From Candidatus Eisenbacteria bacterium (GTDB lineage Bacteria > Eisenbacteria > RBG-16-71-46 > JAFGJU01), in NCBI GenBank assembly GCA_026388185.1, contig JAPLKG010000011.1, positions 1-64,000 of the forward strand: 64,000 nucleotides of DNA. The letters are read 5' to 3'. The first letter of the stretch is position 1. Each line of letters starts with the position of its first letter. The position numbers and the translations under genes are program-made. The notes under the pieces were generated by a model. It had not been told where the DNA came from, searched no databases, and saw only the letters and a list, made by a program, of their open reading frames with translations. Shown here in pieces: positions 19,223-28,356 of this stretch.

Positions 19223-20542
19223 ATGAGGCTCGTATCTCTCTGGGTGTTCGTTCTTCTTATGTTGTGGCCTGTGCTTGGGCTGCAGCTCGACCTAGGGCAA
19301 GCGCTGGAGGCAGCAGAAGAGTCAAACCCCAAGGCGCCTGTTGGTAGCACTGGACAGAGCGTAGTCTCTCTGCCGGACAGTTTGCTGGTCCAACCATCGC
19401 TTCTCTGGACAAGGAGGTTTGACGAGATCGAGGGCGTCACGATGTCCATTGATGGCAGCCGGGTTTTGGTTACCACTGGGCTGGACGTTGGCGGGGAGCA
19501 CGTGAACAAGAGGCACATAGTGAGCAGGCAAGGAGAGGAAATCGGGACGAGCATGGGCAAGGGAGGTGTGCTATCTGGGGATGGGAAGCGGGTTATCGGA
19601 GTGGCAGCAGTTGAAGACTTACAGGGCAAGACCCTCGAATTGCTTGAAGGAAGCCCTATCGAGTCCGGCGAGGAGGAATGGGTAATCTATTCTCCAGCTA
19701 GGGATTACTTCGCTGTAGAGCCTAGCTATGAGGCAGACCATGCGTTCTTGAGAGTGTACGACGCCAGGACAGGAGAGCTCTTGTGGAAGATGGACGGGCC
19801 TGAGCATACGTTCCTTACCGCTTCGTTCTGTTCAGAGGAGACGCTTGCAGCATACACCGAAGGTAAGGTCAGCTTGTATGATGTGAGGACCGGGAAGAAG
19901 TACTGGGAGAAGTTCCTGTGGCTGGTAGGGGAGTCGGCCAGCTACCCCGCGCAACTAGCCACGTCACCATCTGGACAGATTGCCGCCTTGTTGCACAAGT
20001 CCGCGTATCTGCCATCCGAATCATACAGTAAGCGAGAGTCTAGAATTTACTCTCTAAGCAGGGGTGGCGATGTGCGCTGGGAGTACAAGTGCTCCAAGTG
20101 GGGATGGCTGGCGATCTCGCCTGATGGAAGATATGTTGCAGCCCACTTTGGAGAGACCCTGTTCCTTTTCGACAACGACACGGGTCACGTCCTGTGGCAA
20201 AGGGGATTCGATTTCATGTATCCGCCGCAGGGGGCCGCATTCTCAGCCGACGACAAGGTTCTCTTCATAGCGGGATATCTCTCAGGCGATGAGAGAAGGT
20301 ATAAGACACAAGCGAATGGCGCTGGGAAAGAGCTCACGTGGACGAAGAGCACTCTCTATGCGTTCGATGTGCAGGGCAATGTTGTGTGGAGAAGGCCGGT
20401 GGAGGCTGTGGTAGGGGACGTGGATCTGGAGGTACTGGTGGGGGGTAACTACTTACTCGTGAGGGACATGGACGACCTACATATGTTCGATGTCTCGAAG
20501 CTCACGGCTCGAGCCGTGGGGGGCCGGAGCCATGAGAAATAG
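19223..20542 (+). CDS. Secreted beta-propeller (PQQ/WD-like) protein
   Basis: A 439-aa protein. The signal peptide is MRLVSLWVFVLLMLWPVLGL. Repeats of the type TGKKYWEKFLWL, GDVRWEYKCSKWGWLAISPDG, TGHVLWQRGFDF and QGNVVWRRPVEAV indicate a PQQ-like/quinoprotein-type propeller. No catalytic residues are recognised. AAGGAGG precedes the start at 19223; the open frame extends further left without support. The last 11 nt overlap the next gene, suggesting an operon of exported proteins. Confidence 0.65.
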   Translation: MRLVSLWVFVLLMLWPVLGLQLDLGQALEAAEESNPKAPVGSTGQSVVSLPDSLLVQPSLLWTRRFDEIEGVTMSIDGSRVLVTTGLDVGGEHVNKRHIVSRQGEEIGTSMGKGGVLSGDGKRVIGVAAVEDLQGKTLELLEGSPIESGEEEWVIYSPARDYFAVEPSYEADHAFLRVYDARTGELLWKMDGPEHTFLTASFCSEETLAAYTEGKVSLYDVRTGKKYWEKFLWLVGESASYPAQLATSPSGQIAALLHKSAYLPSESYSKRESRIYSLSRGGDVRWEYKCSKWGWLAISPDGRYVAAHFGETLFLFDNDTGHVLWQRGFDFMYPPQGAAFSADDKVLFIAGYLSGDERRYKTQANGAGKELTWTKSTLYAFDVQGNVVWRRPVEAVVGDVDLEVLVGGNYLLVRDMDDLHMFDVSKLTARAVGGRSHEK

Positions 20543-23500
20543 AGCCCCAGCCAGTTTGGCGTGCTTTGCGTCCTTCCTGACGGTTTTTCTTGGCGCGATA
20601 CCCGTTCAGGCATGGGTGTGGCCGACGGTGAGTCATACTATTACCAGCGATTTCGGCCCGCGGCACCATGCGGGAGACTGGGGATTTCACTACGGGGTGG
20701 ATATCCGTGCCGCCAAGGGAACACCCGTATTCGCAGCAGAGGCCGGAGATTTTACATGGCTTGGAGGCGCTTTTGGAGTAGCCGAAGTTGATCATGGCAG
20801 TTTGACGTCAAGATATCGCCACTGCAAGGTTCCTGCAGGCTCAGCTTCCAGGCCGGTTGTGGCTGGGGAGTTCATTGCTCCTTCCGGCGACGCCGGCGCT
20901 CCTGGGTACCCTCATCTGCACTTCGACTTCGGCCAGCCGCATGACGGGCCGCCCGGGCCTCATCCTTTTCGATACCTTCCGTACGACAACGAGGTCGCCC
21001 CTACTGTATCGAAATTCATAAACTCTCGCTGGGAGCAGGAAATCGAAAACGGAGACTATATCAACGGGAGGGTGGACATTAAGACAGTGGTGCGGACCAA
21101 TGATGAGTGGGACCTGAACGCTTTCCAGCTCTTGGTTGATGGTGGTCAGATAGGGTACATAAGCTATGATCCGAGACTCAACTGTAATCCAGCCACGTGT
21201 AAGCCTAACGATCCTGAGCATGGGAAGGATGCAGATACGCTGGTTATCACTTGGGATACGACGAAATTGGAGACTGGATGGCACACTCTTACTGGTCGAG
21301 CCACAGATGCGGGAGGCTCCTTTTGTCCGAAGGCAGTCAACGTCTATGTGGGCAATTGCGTTCAAGACCTTCAGGGATGGGGTGACGTTGGGTGCAACAG
21401 ATTCGCCTGGGTCCAGGCTTGCGAGGACTGCTGTTGGCTTTGCAGGAGCGACCATCGCTGGGGTCCATACGTGGACATTACCGGGGATGTGGAAATAACC
21501 TACGAGGACAACATCAACTTCACTTGTGTCGACCGTACCGTTGAGTATTCACGTCCGTACTGGTACATATTGAATGATGTATATATCGGTTCAGCGGAGC
21601 CGGAGAGCCTGCTGGAGCCGGCTGTTCCCAGCAGGCCGATGGATCTTGTGGCAGCCGAGGATACTACTGATTGCGGCAGCACTGTCTTTCTTTCGTGGGA
21701 GGCGAGCACGGGAGCGGATTCTTACTATGTCTTCCGGTGCACCGGCCAGGGACTTGACGAGTGCGTTCCGGTGCCGGAGCTTCTTGGATCGACCACATCC
21801 ACGAGCTATGTTGACACTGCCGCCTACGGGGATGAGATTTTCTACTATAGCGTGATAGCCTGGAACGCCAGCGGCGCTTCCGAGGAGAGCGTGGCAGATA
21901 GCGCGTGGTCTATGCAAGACCTTCAAGACGTGTCACTGACGGCATCCCAGATTTCCGTGGAGAACGACAGTATCCTGGTGTGTCCTGGAGGAGATGCTGA
22001 TTCATTGGTCATTGACTCGAAAATGGTGGATGTTTGCGGACGGGTCATGGACGAACCTCCGTATGACGTATACGCCGTGCTTACTGCGTACGAAGGCAAC
22101 GTGCACGTTTGCGGCGGTGACACGCTGAGGCCTATTGACTTTAGAGATGAGGAAGGCCACATCAGAATGGTGGCTCATCACATTGGAGGATGCGGAAGTG
22201 TAAGGGTGTGCGTTCACGCAGACAGTCTGGTGATGGCTCAGCAGCCCGTTGTTGTCTTCAGGAGTCCGGACTTTAACGCAGACGGTGTTGTCGACTCGCT
22301 TGACGAGGCTTTGTGGACCCCCGGAGGTGAATGCACTGACCTCAACTGGGATGGGACAGAAAAGGATTCACTGGATTCGGGCATTGTCAGCGCGCACTTG
22401 CTTCACACAAGCAACCCTACAATCGCAATCAACGCCCCGAATGACTCTGAGTGGTGGAACGCTGGCGATGAAGCAGAGATTACGTGGCAGTTCGCTCCAA
22501 CGCAGATGACGAATGCTTACGATACTGTGGATCTCTTCCTCTCGACGGACGGTGGTGTGAGTTACCCCGAGCTGATAGCCAGTGTCCTTTCAAATGATGG
22601 TTCCTATCTGTGGAGCATTCCTCAGGGTTTATCATCCGGGCAATGCAAGGTGAAGGCAGTGGCACAAGACGCGCATGGATGCTTCGTATCGGACACTAGT
22701 AATGCGGCTTTGACGATTGCGGCGGTGAAGAGTGGCTTCGTGGTTGCTGACACGACTTGGAACTCACCGGTTAGTGTTATTGGAGACGTAACCGTGGTCC
22801 AGGGAGTGCGCCTCTGCTTATCTCCTGGCACCAATGTGAGATTCGACACGGTGGACAGTCTTCACGGAGGTACAGACACAGGAAAATGTGAGCTTGTCGT
22901 CGCGGGAGGCTTGACGGCAGATGGCAGCAGGACTCTACCAATAGAGTTCTCATCGCTTTCGTCATCTCCTCAGGCGAGCGACTGGCGTGGGATCAGGCTG
23001 CGTCCGGGTAGCACCAGCAATGTAATCGACAACTGCGTGATCAGGTACGCCTACACAGGCATTGAGGCTGAGTCAACCACTATTACCGTGGATTCATGTA
23101 CCATTTCGGATTTCTCAAACGATGGTATCAAGGCGATCGCATCAGCCGTGACTCTGACCAGAGACAGCCTCTTGGTCGGAAGCACCGGCGTGAGGGGGAT
23201 CGAGCTTACCTCCGCCACTTCCGGCACTGTTGAGCACAACACGATAACTGGCTTCGGTAGCGGGGTCAGATATGGGATTGAACTGAAAGACAACACGGAG
23301 CCCGACGTCACGTACAACTGGATAGAGGGGCTTAAGTACGGGATAAAGTGCACGGACGGCTCGCCAGTTTTCTGGCACAACCGGATTCAGGGAAGCACCG
23401 GTGGCGGGATACAGTGCTATGGAGGCGCGATGCCGAGCGTTCGTTACAACACCATAGAGGGCTTTCAAGGGACAGGTGTTTTGGCAACAGACTATGCAGT

Positions 23501-24023
23501 TCCATTTCTTGGAGATATCCCGGACTCGGGCTCCAATCGCATCTACGCTAGCCAGAGCTCTTTTTGCTACGTGATGAACCTGACGGAGGAGTACACGGTT
23601 TATGCAGAGTACAACTGGTGGGGGACAAGTAGTCCCAGTGCGAAGAGGTTCTTTGGGGACGTTGACTATTCGCCGTGTGACGCGAGCGATCCTGGGACAT
23701 CGTACGCGCTTCCGCTTGTGGCGGTTGTGTCTTCTGTGCCTGGAGCGCCCTATGTGATGCAGAGCTACCCGAACCCGCTCAATCCTCGGGCGACAATAGA
23801 GTACGGCGTGAGCAAGCCGGGGTCACACGTGAGGATCGTCATCTACGACATCTCTGGACGAGTCTTGAAGGCGCTTGTTGATGAGCCTCAACGTACTGGC
23901 AGGTACAGCGTCACGTGGGATGGGAGAGATGGGCGAGGGAATCCTGTGGCTTCGGGTGTGTATTTCTATGAGGTAACAATTGGAGACTTCAGACAGGCCA
24001 AGAAGCTCGTGGTTCTGAAGTAG
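20532..24023 (+). CDS. Large secreted protein: M23 metallopeptidase, beta-helix and FlgD-like sorting domain
   Basis: An 1163-aa protein. A signal peptide is followed by an M23/LytM domain (~30-160) with the complete zinc site HYGVD and HLHFDF, so peptidoglycan endopeptidase activity is plausible. Next come a Cys-rich segment, a fibronectin-like domain, a dockerin-like NADGVVDSLDEALW stretch and several right-handed beta-helix repeats (~790-1050, e.g. NVIDNCVIRYAYTGI). The C-terminal FlgD-type Ig domain has YPNPLNPRATIEYGV and GVYFYEVTIGDF. The mix of a cell-wall peptidase with a surface-sorted beta-helix is unusual. The gene overlaps the upstream propeller gene. Confidence 0.8.
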   Translation: MRNRAPASLACFASFLTVFLGAIPVQAWVWPTVSHTITSDFGPRHHAGDWGFHYGVDIRAAKGTPVFAAEAGDFTWLGGAFGVAEVDHGSLTSRYRHCKVPAGSASRPVVAGEFIAPSGDAGAPGYPHLHFDFGQPHDGPPGPHPFRYLPYDNEVAPTVSKFINSRWEQEIENGDYINGRVDIKTVVRTNDEWDLNAFQLLVDGGQIGYISYDPRLNCNPATCKPNDPEHGKDADTLVITWDTTKLETGWHTLTGRATDAGGSFCPKAVNVYVGNCVQDLQGWGDVGCNRFAWVQACEDCCWLCRSDHRWGPYVDITGDVEITYEDNINFTCVDRTVEYSRPYWYILNDVYIGSAEPESLLEPAVPSRPMDLVAAEDTTDCGSTVFLSWEASTGADSYYVFRCTGQGLDECVPVPELLGSTTSTSYVDTAAYGDEIFYYSVIAWNASGASEESVADSAWSMQDLQDVSLTASQISVENDSILVCPGGDADSLVIDSKMVDVCGRVMDEPPYDVYAVLTAYEGNVHVCGGDTLRPIDFRDEEGHIRMVAHHIGGCGSVRVCVHADSLVMAQQPVVVFRSPDFNADGVVDSLDEALWTPGGECTDLNWDGTEKDSLDSGIVSAHLLHTSNPTIAINAPNDSEWWNAGDEAEITWQFAPTQMTNAYDTVDLFLSTDGGVSYPELIASVLSNDGSYLWSIPQGLSSGQCKVKAVAQDAHGCFVSDTSNAALTIAAVKSGFVVADTTWNSPVSVIGDVTVVQGVRLCLSPGTNVRFDTVDSLHGGTDTGKCELVVAGGLTADGSRTLPIEFSSLSSSPQASDWRGIRLRPGSTSNVIDNCVIRYAYTGIEAESTTITVDSCTISDFSNDGIKAIASAVTLTRDSLLVGSTGVRGIELTSATSGTVEHNTITGFGSGVRYGIELKDNTEPDVTYNWIEGLKYGIKCTDGSPVFWHNRIQGSTGGGIQCYGGAMPSVRYNTIEGFQGTGVLATDYAVPFLGDIPDSGSNRIYASQSSFCYVMNLTEEYTVYAEYNWWGTSSPSAKRFFGDVDYSPCDASDPGTSYALPLVAVVSSVPGAPYVMQSYPNPLNPRATIEYGVSKPGSHVRIVIYDISGRVLKALVDEPQRTGRYSVTWDGRDGRGNPVASGVYFYEVTIGDFRQAKKLVVLK

Positions 24024-24039
24024 CCCCACTCGTAGGGAG

Positions 24040-24573
24040 ATGAAGGTTATGAGAAGAACATACGTGATTCCGCTGGTGCTGGTTTGTGTGGTGCTTTGGG
24101 TCGGGAGTTCTTGGTCTCGAAGTCTTGAGGTTGATGCGAGCCAAGTAGCAGTGATCAAGCCTTCGGCAGAATCGACCGAGACGAGGCTCCTCGTTCAGTT
24201 CACTCTGCCTGAAATCCTGGCTGGCCATTCAGTCGACTTTGCCTCTCTGTCCTTCGGGGCTGATTGCGTCGGAGATGAGGGAATGGTTTCCTTCCAGGCA
24301 TATGCTATTACGAGCGCCTGGGATGCGAAGAGTGTGAGCTGGACGGGTTCGTGGGAGAAGGCGGGTGGAGATTGGGACGGTCGGCACTCGGCCTGTGAGA
24401 TAAGCGAGGTGGGCAGCGGCAAAGAGTTGTCTTTCGACGTGACAGACTTCGCGAACGCTTGGCTGAGGGAGCCTTCGAAGAACTTTGGGGTTCTTGTGAA
24501 GGTGTCCGGGGCGTTCTCGGGGACCTTCTCAGTGGACAGGGTCTCCGCGCCCAAGCTCAGGATATTGTACTGA
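24040..24573 (+). CDS. Secreted DNRLRE-like beta-sandwich protein
   Basis: A 177-aa protein with a signal peptide (RRTYVIPLVLVCVVLWVGSSWS) and one domain resembling the DNRLRE/CBM96-like fold. Evidence is TRLLVQFTLPEI near residue 47, AYAITSAWDAKSVSWTGS and VTDFANAWLREPSKNFGVLV. Such domains occur in surface proteins and some bind glycans. It follows the M23/beta-helix gene by 16 bp and is probably in the same operon. Confidence 0.6.
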   Translation: MKVMRRTYVIPLVLVCVVLWVGSSWSRSLEVDASQVAVIKPSAESTETRLLVQFTLPEILAGHSVDFASLSFGADCVGDEGMVSFQAYAITSAWDAKSVSWTGSWEKAGGDWDGRHSACEISEVGSGKELSFDVTDFANAWLREPSKNFGVLVKVSGAFSGTFSVDRVSAPKLRILY

Positions 24574-25076
24574 GAAAAACAGATTCAGAGTTGAGGGATC
24601 GGGGCAGTTCCGCATGTGGGCTGCCCTTTCCCTTCAGGCGTCTATTTCTACTGCCTCGAGGCCGGCGGCTTCGCTGGCGATTCGGCAGACTCGTCAGCGT
24701 GTCGTCGCTTCACCACCGTGAACCCAAAGCACAGTTGTGGGAACGCTGGTCACACCCCGTGAACGAGATTCATGCTACCGGTAGGACCGTTCACACCTCT
24801 GCGTCGTCCTCTAGAATCGATTCTGCCACTGAAAAAGGCCACCTACAGCGGCATTTCGCTGACGATCTCCCGCCGGGTATACATCTGACTAGGGTCCCCT
24901 GAATTCACGCGGCAAACCGCGCCTTTTCCTCCGCTTTCTGCCCTGTCTTCTGGCCAAAAGAATCTTCGCCTGAGCCGCAGAATTGAGTTGATACCTTTCC
25001 CAGCCAGAGCGTTCATGGAGCTAGGCAGTGATTGTAACTGCTTCCACAAAAAGCTTTTAGAGAGGAGGTGAGAAAC
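24574..25076. other. Non-coding junction before the cassette array
   Basis: No supportable gene. A hairpin GCGG-CAAA-CCGC followed by GCCTTTTCC lies around 24911-24930. The promoter module repeated in the array is not present here, so gene X at 25077 has a different upstream region. AGGAGG stands at 25060-25066. Confidence 0.5.
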
Positions 25077-25616
25077 ATGGCAAAGAAGGCGAAGAAAGGC
25101 AACGGAAAGGCCAAGGCGGGGGTGAAGCACAGGCAACCCGGGCAATCGTCCCAGGCCGCAAAGCCCGCACGCGAGGTTCCCGACCTCGACGCCCTACGTA
25201 AGCCGGTGCTCGACGCCAACGCTGGCTTGACCAAGGCTGAAACTGAGGCGAAGGCGCTCTTGGACAAGGCTCAAGCCCTCGTGGCAACGGCCAGAGGTCA
25301 GTATCGCGAGGCAGCAGCGCTATACCGCGAAGCTTGCCGCAAGGCCGGAGTGGATTGCGAGTTCGAAGGCGGGCGCTCAACCAACGTGAGCCCGAAGGTC
25401 AGCTTCATCGTCGAGAAGGCGGACAAGGGCATCCGCGTGATGGTGAAGGGCAAGTCGGACAGCGAGGAGCTGATTCCGCTGGCGGCGCTTAAGGCATCGG
25501 TCAACAAAGCAGCTTACGCCTACACCGACAAGCATGTCGGCCCGCGTGAGCGCGTTGGTAACAAGGGAGGGACGTTGGGAAACAGGCTTAGAGCTGTGAT
25601 GGCGGGGAAGATGTAG
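25077..25616 (+). CDS. Unknown basic protein 'gene X', intact head gene of the cassette array
   Basis: A 179-aa protein that I do not recognise. The N-terminal ~35 residues are Lys/Ala/Pro-rich (MAKKAKKGNGKAKAG). A helical, possibly coiled-coil segment follows (ETEAKALLDKAQALVATARG, then YREAAALYREACRKAG). A central beta segment contains VSFIVEKADKGIRVMVKGKS. The highly basic tail reads AYAYTDKHVGPRERVGN...RLRAVMAGK. The strong AGGAGG site supports ATG 25077. Pieces of its C-terminal coding sequence, 4 to ~55 codons long, recur after nearly every cargo gene up to 38.6 kb and differ from it largely at synonymous positions. That implies descent from a diverged family once under protein-level selection. 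A nucleic-acid-binding role is a guess based on charge only. Confidence 0.6.
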   Translation: MAKKAKKGNGKAKAGVKHRQPGQSSQAAKPAREVPDLDALRKPVLDANAGLTKAETEAKALLDKAQALVATARGQYREAAALYREACRKAGVDCEFEGGRSTNVSPKVSFIVEKADKGIRVMVKGKSDSEELIPLAALKASVNKAAYAYTDKHVGPRERVGNKGGTLGNRLRAVMAGKM

Positions 25617-25800
25617 CACGCTGAGTGAGGACCGTCTATGATAGGCGGCCTTGCTCTTTCCTGTTTTGTGCGGATTCAAGGGTTGACAGGCAAGCTATTC
25701 GTGACTATGCTCACTGTGGCTGATTGAGCAGAGAGTGCAATCTAGAAAGGAAGATGTTGGAAAGGCACTTGTTTGGAAACGGCATAAGGAGTAGTTAGGC
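25617..25800 (+). repeat. Array repeat A: terminator-promoter-leader module
   Basis: It follows the intact gene X. A hairpin GACCGTCT..AGGCGGCC at 25630-25650 is followed by TTGCTCTTT. The promoter TTGACA (25683-25688), 17-nt spacer and TATGCT (25706-25711) come next. The leader contains GTGGCTGATTGAGCAGAGAG and ends in ACGGCATAAG..GTAGTTAGGC. This is the reference copy of the module. Confidence 0.85.
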
Positions 25801-25817
25801 CGACCGGAGGATTGACT

Positions 25818-26465
25818 ATGAAGGTGAGCGAAATGCTGAAGGTGGTCAAAGACAAGGCAGACAAGACGCGGTGTCGACCACTCAATGTGTTCGTTAGCTC
25901 CACCTTTGTGGACCTGAAGCCTGAACGTCTGGCCGTCAGGGAGGCCATACTCCGGTGCGGGTGTTTACCGAGGCTTGCAGAAGAGGCCGATATGCAGCCT
26001 CGCAAGACGGTGCTCCAGCAAATCCCGTATTGGTTCCGAGATATTCACGTACTTGTACTACTTGTGGCGACGCGGTATGGTGAGTTGGCTCCGTCAGAGG
26101 TTTCTTGGACCGAACAAGAAGTAAGAAGAGCCGCCAAGATTCGAGGCGTGTTCATCTTGCCATACTTTCTAAGTCCGAACCTACCGGCTGGTATTGAGTT
26201 CAACAAGAATAGACAGAACCGCTTGAAGAAGTTCAAGGAATACTTGATGAACCTTCCGAGCTGTGGTCCGGCGCTCGCACAGCCCCCTCAATATCCGAAC
26301 AGCACAGTCGATCTGCAGCTCCGTGTAGCCCGAGATGTGGGGGCTTGTCAATCTGATCTTCGCATTATGGAAGTGCTTAAGGAAATGTTAGCTGTCTGGA
26401 AGACGGAGCTTGAGTCGGAGGAGAAAAGAGGTCGTGAAGCCCATGACGGTAGCTTCGTCGCTTAG
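25818..26465 (+). CDS. Cargo 1: DUF4062 domain protein
   Basis: A 215-aa protein. Residues ~20-110 match DUF4062: LNVFVSSTFVDLKPERLAVR, then the short alpha/beta region VLVLLVATRYGELAPSEVSWTEQEVRRA. DUF4062 is a TIR-like fold domain found at the N-terminus of many NTPase-type antiviral proteins. Here it stands alone, without an NTPase. GGAGG 7 nt before ATG 25818 decides the start. The promoter in repeat A lies ~110 bp upstream. The C-terminal part is not recognised. Confidence 0.75.
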   Translation: MKVSEMLKVVKDKADKTRCRPLNVFVSSTFVDLKPERLAVREAILRCGCLPRLAEEADMQPRKTVLQQIPYWFRDIHVLVLLVATRYGELAPSEVSWTEQEVRRAAKIRGVFILPYFLSPNLPAGIEFNKNRQNRLKKFKEYLMNLPSCGPALAQPPQYPNSTVDLQLRVARDVGACQSDLRIMEVLKEMLAVWKTELESEEKRGREAHDGSFVA

Positions 26466-26470
26466 AGTGG

Positions 26471-26660
26471 TCTAACCCGGCGCTGCGGGCAGGCGGGCCT
26501 TGCTCTCTCCTGGTGAGCACTGGCTTAGCAGAAGGCTTGGCAATTGACAGGCAAGCAGTTCACAGATATGCTGGCTGTGGCTGATTTGGTAGAGCGCGTT
26601 TCATGCGGTAAGCTGGGCCTCATAGGGGTTTCTGCCCGAGAGTACCATAACGCGTAGTCT
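26471..26660 (+). repeat. Array repeat B (degenerate, no gene X tail)
   Basis: It starts after cargo 1 with TCTAACCCGGCGCTGCGGGC, followed by a degraded hairpin/GGGCCTTGCTCTCTCC. The promoter TTGACA (26544-26549), 17-nt spacer and TATGCT (26567-26572) is fully kept. The leader shares CTGTGGCTGAT and then diverges. No gene X codons are visible. Confidence 0.8.
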
Positions 26661-26680
26661 GATGTAAGAGGATATGGGCA

Positions 26681-27919
26681 ATGACCATGACTGTCATCCA
26701 AATCGCCGCCTTGATTCTCGGCACCATCGGCGCCCTCGCCTCCGCCTGGTACCTCTATGAGAGATTTTTCCCCCTTAGGCGCCTGTCTTGGCGTTCGGCT
26801 CAAAATGCCGCCTTGCGCATCTCGGAGCAGATGAAGCAGGCGGGCTACGACCCCACGCTTATTGTCGGAATTGGACGAGGCGGTGCGATAATGGGTGCAC
26901 TGATCTCGGGAAGCCTTGGTCACCGTCCCCTGCTGGTCATAGACCGGAAGTATATGTGGATGGATGGGCGCCGGATAGACGATATGGTTCTTCATTTGCA
27001 GTTACCACTCGTTCTCGTTGATAGGGTACTCCTGGTCGCTGGAGAAGCGCACAGTGGCAATACCATGAGACTGTACTACAACCATTTCGTCCTAATGGGT
27101 GCTGTGTCGGTCAAGCGCGCCGCCTACTTTGTTAGAAAGGGCTGCACAGAACCCATAGAATACGTAGGCATTCGCTCTGGGCGGGAATTGCGGATGCCCT
27201 GGATGTTTACGAGAACCTATGTCAGGGATAGCAGAAGCGAACACGAAGCGAGGGCGATTGAGCACTGCCGCAGCTCAACGTTAGCCGCGGACACACGCGT
27301 GAAGACCTGGTTTGTCGTTCGTCACGGCGAAAGTACAGACAACGAGAGCGGCGATCGTTACTCTGGTATTACCGAATCCACGGTCACCGAAAACGGGCTT
27401 CGTCAAGCCGAATCCGTGGGACGATTCCTCCAACCGGAGGGCATCCAAAAAATCTTCTCGAGCCCGATGAAGCGCGCTGTGGCCACGGCGCGCATGATTC
27501 AGTCACTTACCGGGGGCCAGTTGGTCATTGACCAACGTCTTCGAGAAATCGACTATGGAGAGTGGGAAGGTCTGACAAGAAAAGAGGTCTTCGCTAGGTG
27601 GCCTGAATCGTACTCCAGGTACAAGGAGGACCCCGTGACCAACACACCACTTGCCGGTGAAAGCCCCGTGAGGGTGCTTGAGCGAGTTCAGGAGTTCTGG
27701 CAAGAGATGCAACACTCTCCCTCAATGCTGGGGATATCAAAGATTGTTGTTGTCACTCACAACACCGTCACCCGTATTCTTCTTGCTCATCTGAGTGGTA
27801 CCCCGCTCAAGCGCTACAGAGAACGCCGCATCGACAACGCATCAATCTCAAAGGTGCTACACGACGAGCTTGGCAAGACATCTGTGCTATATGAGAATCG
27901 TACTGACCATCTTGTATAG
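26681..27919 (+). CDS. Cargo 2: membrane-anchored phosphoribosyltransferase-histidine phosphatase fusion
   Basis: A 412-aa protein. An N-terminal membrane helix (VIQIAALILGTIGALASAWY) precedes a type-I PRTase-like domain (~50-170): LIVGIGRGGAIMGALISG and the PRPP-loop-like VLLVAGEAHSGNT, where the usual acidic DD pair is replaced. Residues ~205-400 are a histidine phosphatase with VRHGESTDN (catalytic His in RHG), SSPMKRAVATA, the acid motif IDYGEWEG and the second His in VVTHNTVTR. The combination suggests nucleotide or phospho-sugar metabolism at the membrane. A signalling or defence role is inferred from neighbours. AGAGGA 8 nt before ATG 26681 supports the start. Confidence 0.8.
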   Translation: MTMTVIQIAALILGTIGALASAWYLYERFFPLRRLSWRSAQNAALRISEQMKQAGYDPTLIVGIGRGGAIMGALISGSLGHRPLLVIDRKYMWMDGRRIDDMVLHLQLPLVLVDRVLLVAGEAHSGNTMRLYYNHFVLMGAVSVKRAAYFVRKGCTEPIEYVGIRSGRELRMPWMFTRTYVRDSRSEHEARAIEHCRSSTLAADTRVKTWFVVRHGESTDNESGDRYSGITESTVTENGLRQAESVGRFLQPEGIQKIFSSPMKRAVATARMIQSLTGGQLVIDQRLREIDYGEWEGLTRKEVFARWPESYSRYKEDPVTNTPLAGESPVRVLERVQEFWQEMQHSPSMLGISKIVVVTHNTVTRILLAHLSGTPLKRYRERRIDNASISKVLHDELGKTSVLYENRTDHLV

Positions 27920-27984
27920 ACAGAGCAACGAACCTGTGGCCTGACGGTCTCGGGCGGGTGAGCTTACTCGTTGGGTCTCACGTG

Positions 27985-28260
27985 GGCTGAACTCAACTTA
28001 GCTCGACTACCTCGAAGGAGTGTGGATAGCTGCCCGTCCCGGGGAGCGAGGGCTGATCCCACTGGCCGTGCTCAAGGCGTCGATTGGCAAGGCTGCTTAC
28101 GCCTACACCGAGAAGCACGTGGGCCCGCGAGAGCGCGTGGGAAATAAGGGAGGCACGCTGGGAAACAGGATTAGGGCTGTGATGAGCGGCAAGTAGTCGC
28201 CGAGATTGCGAGGACTGCTGAATGGCGGTCTTCGCTTCTTCTTCATTTTGATGGGCGAGT
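27985..28260 (+). repeat. Array repeat C (long gene X tail, promoter not conserved)
   Basis: It begins CTGAACTCAACTT, as do repeats E and H. It then carries ~50 codons of the gene X 3' end, readable as a 57-aa frame at 28022-28195 ending IRAVMSGK. A diverged hairpin follows (AGGACTGCT/GGCGGTCTT near 28210-28232) with TTCGCTTCTTCTTC. No TTGACA-N17-TATGCT is present, so the next cargo may depend on a different promoter. Just upstream, CAACGA (27927-27932) and TCGTTG near 27968-27973 could pair. Confidence 0.7.
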
Positions 28261-28356
28261 AGGTCGCAATAATGGTAAGTTCTGGGGTAGGTACGGGAGG
28301 TAGAAGACTGCTCCCGTAGTCCTAAGATCGGTCTGAAAGGTGGTTGATCAAGTAGG

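Noticed and set aside
24459-24902. 147-codon plus-strand frame
   Set aside because: It overlaps the end of the DNRLRE-like gene in another frame, has no ribosome site and no recognisable domain.
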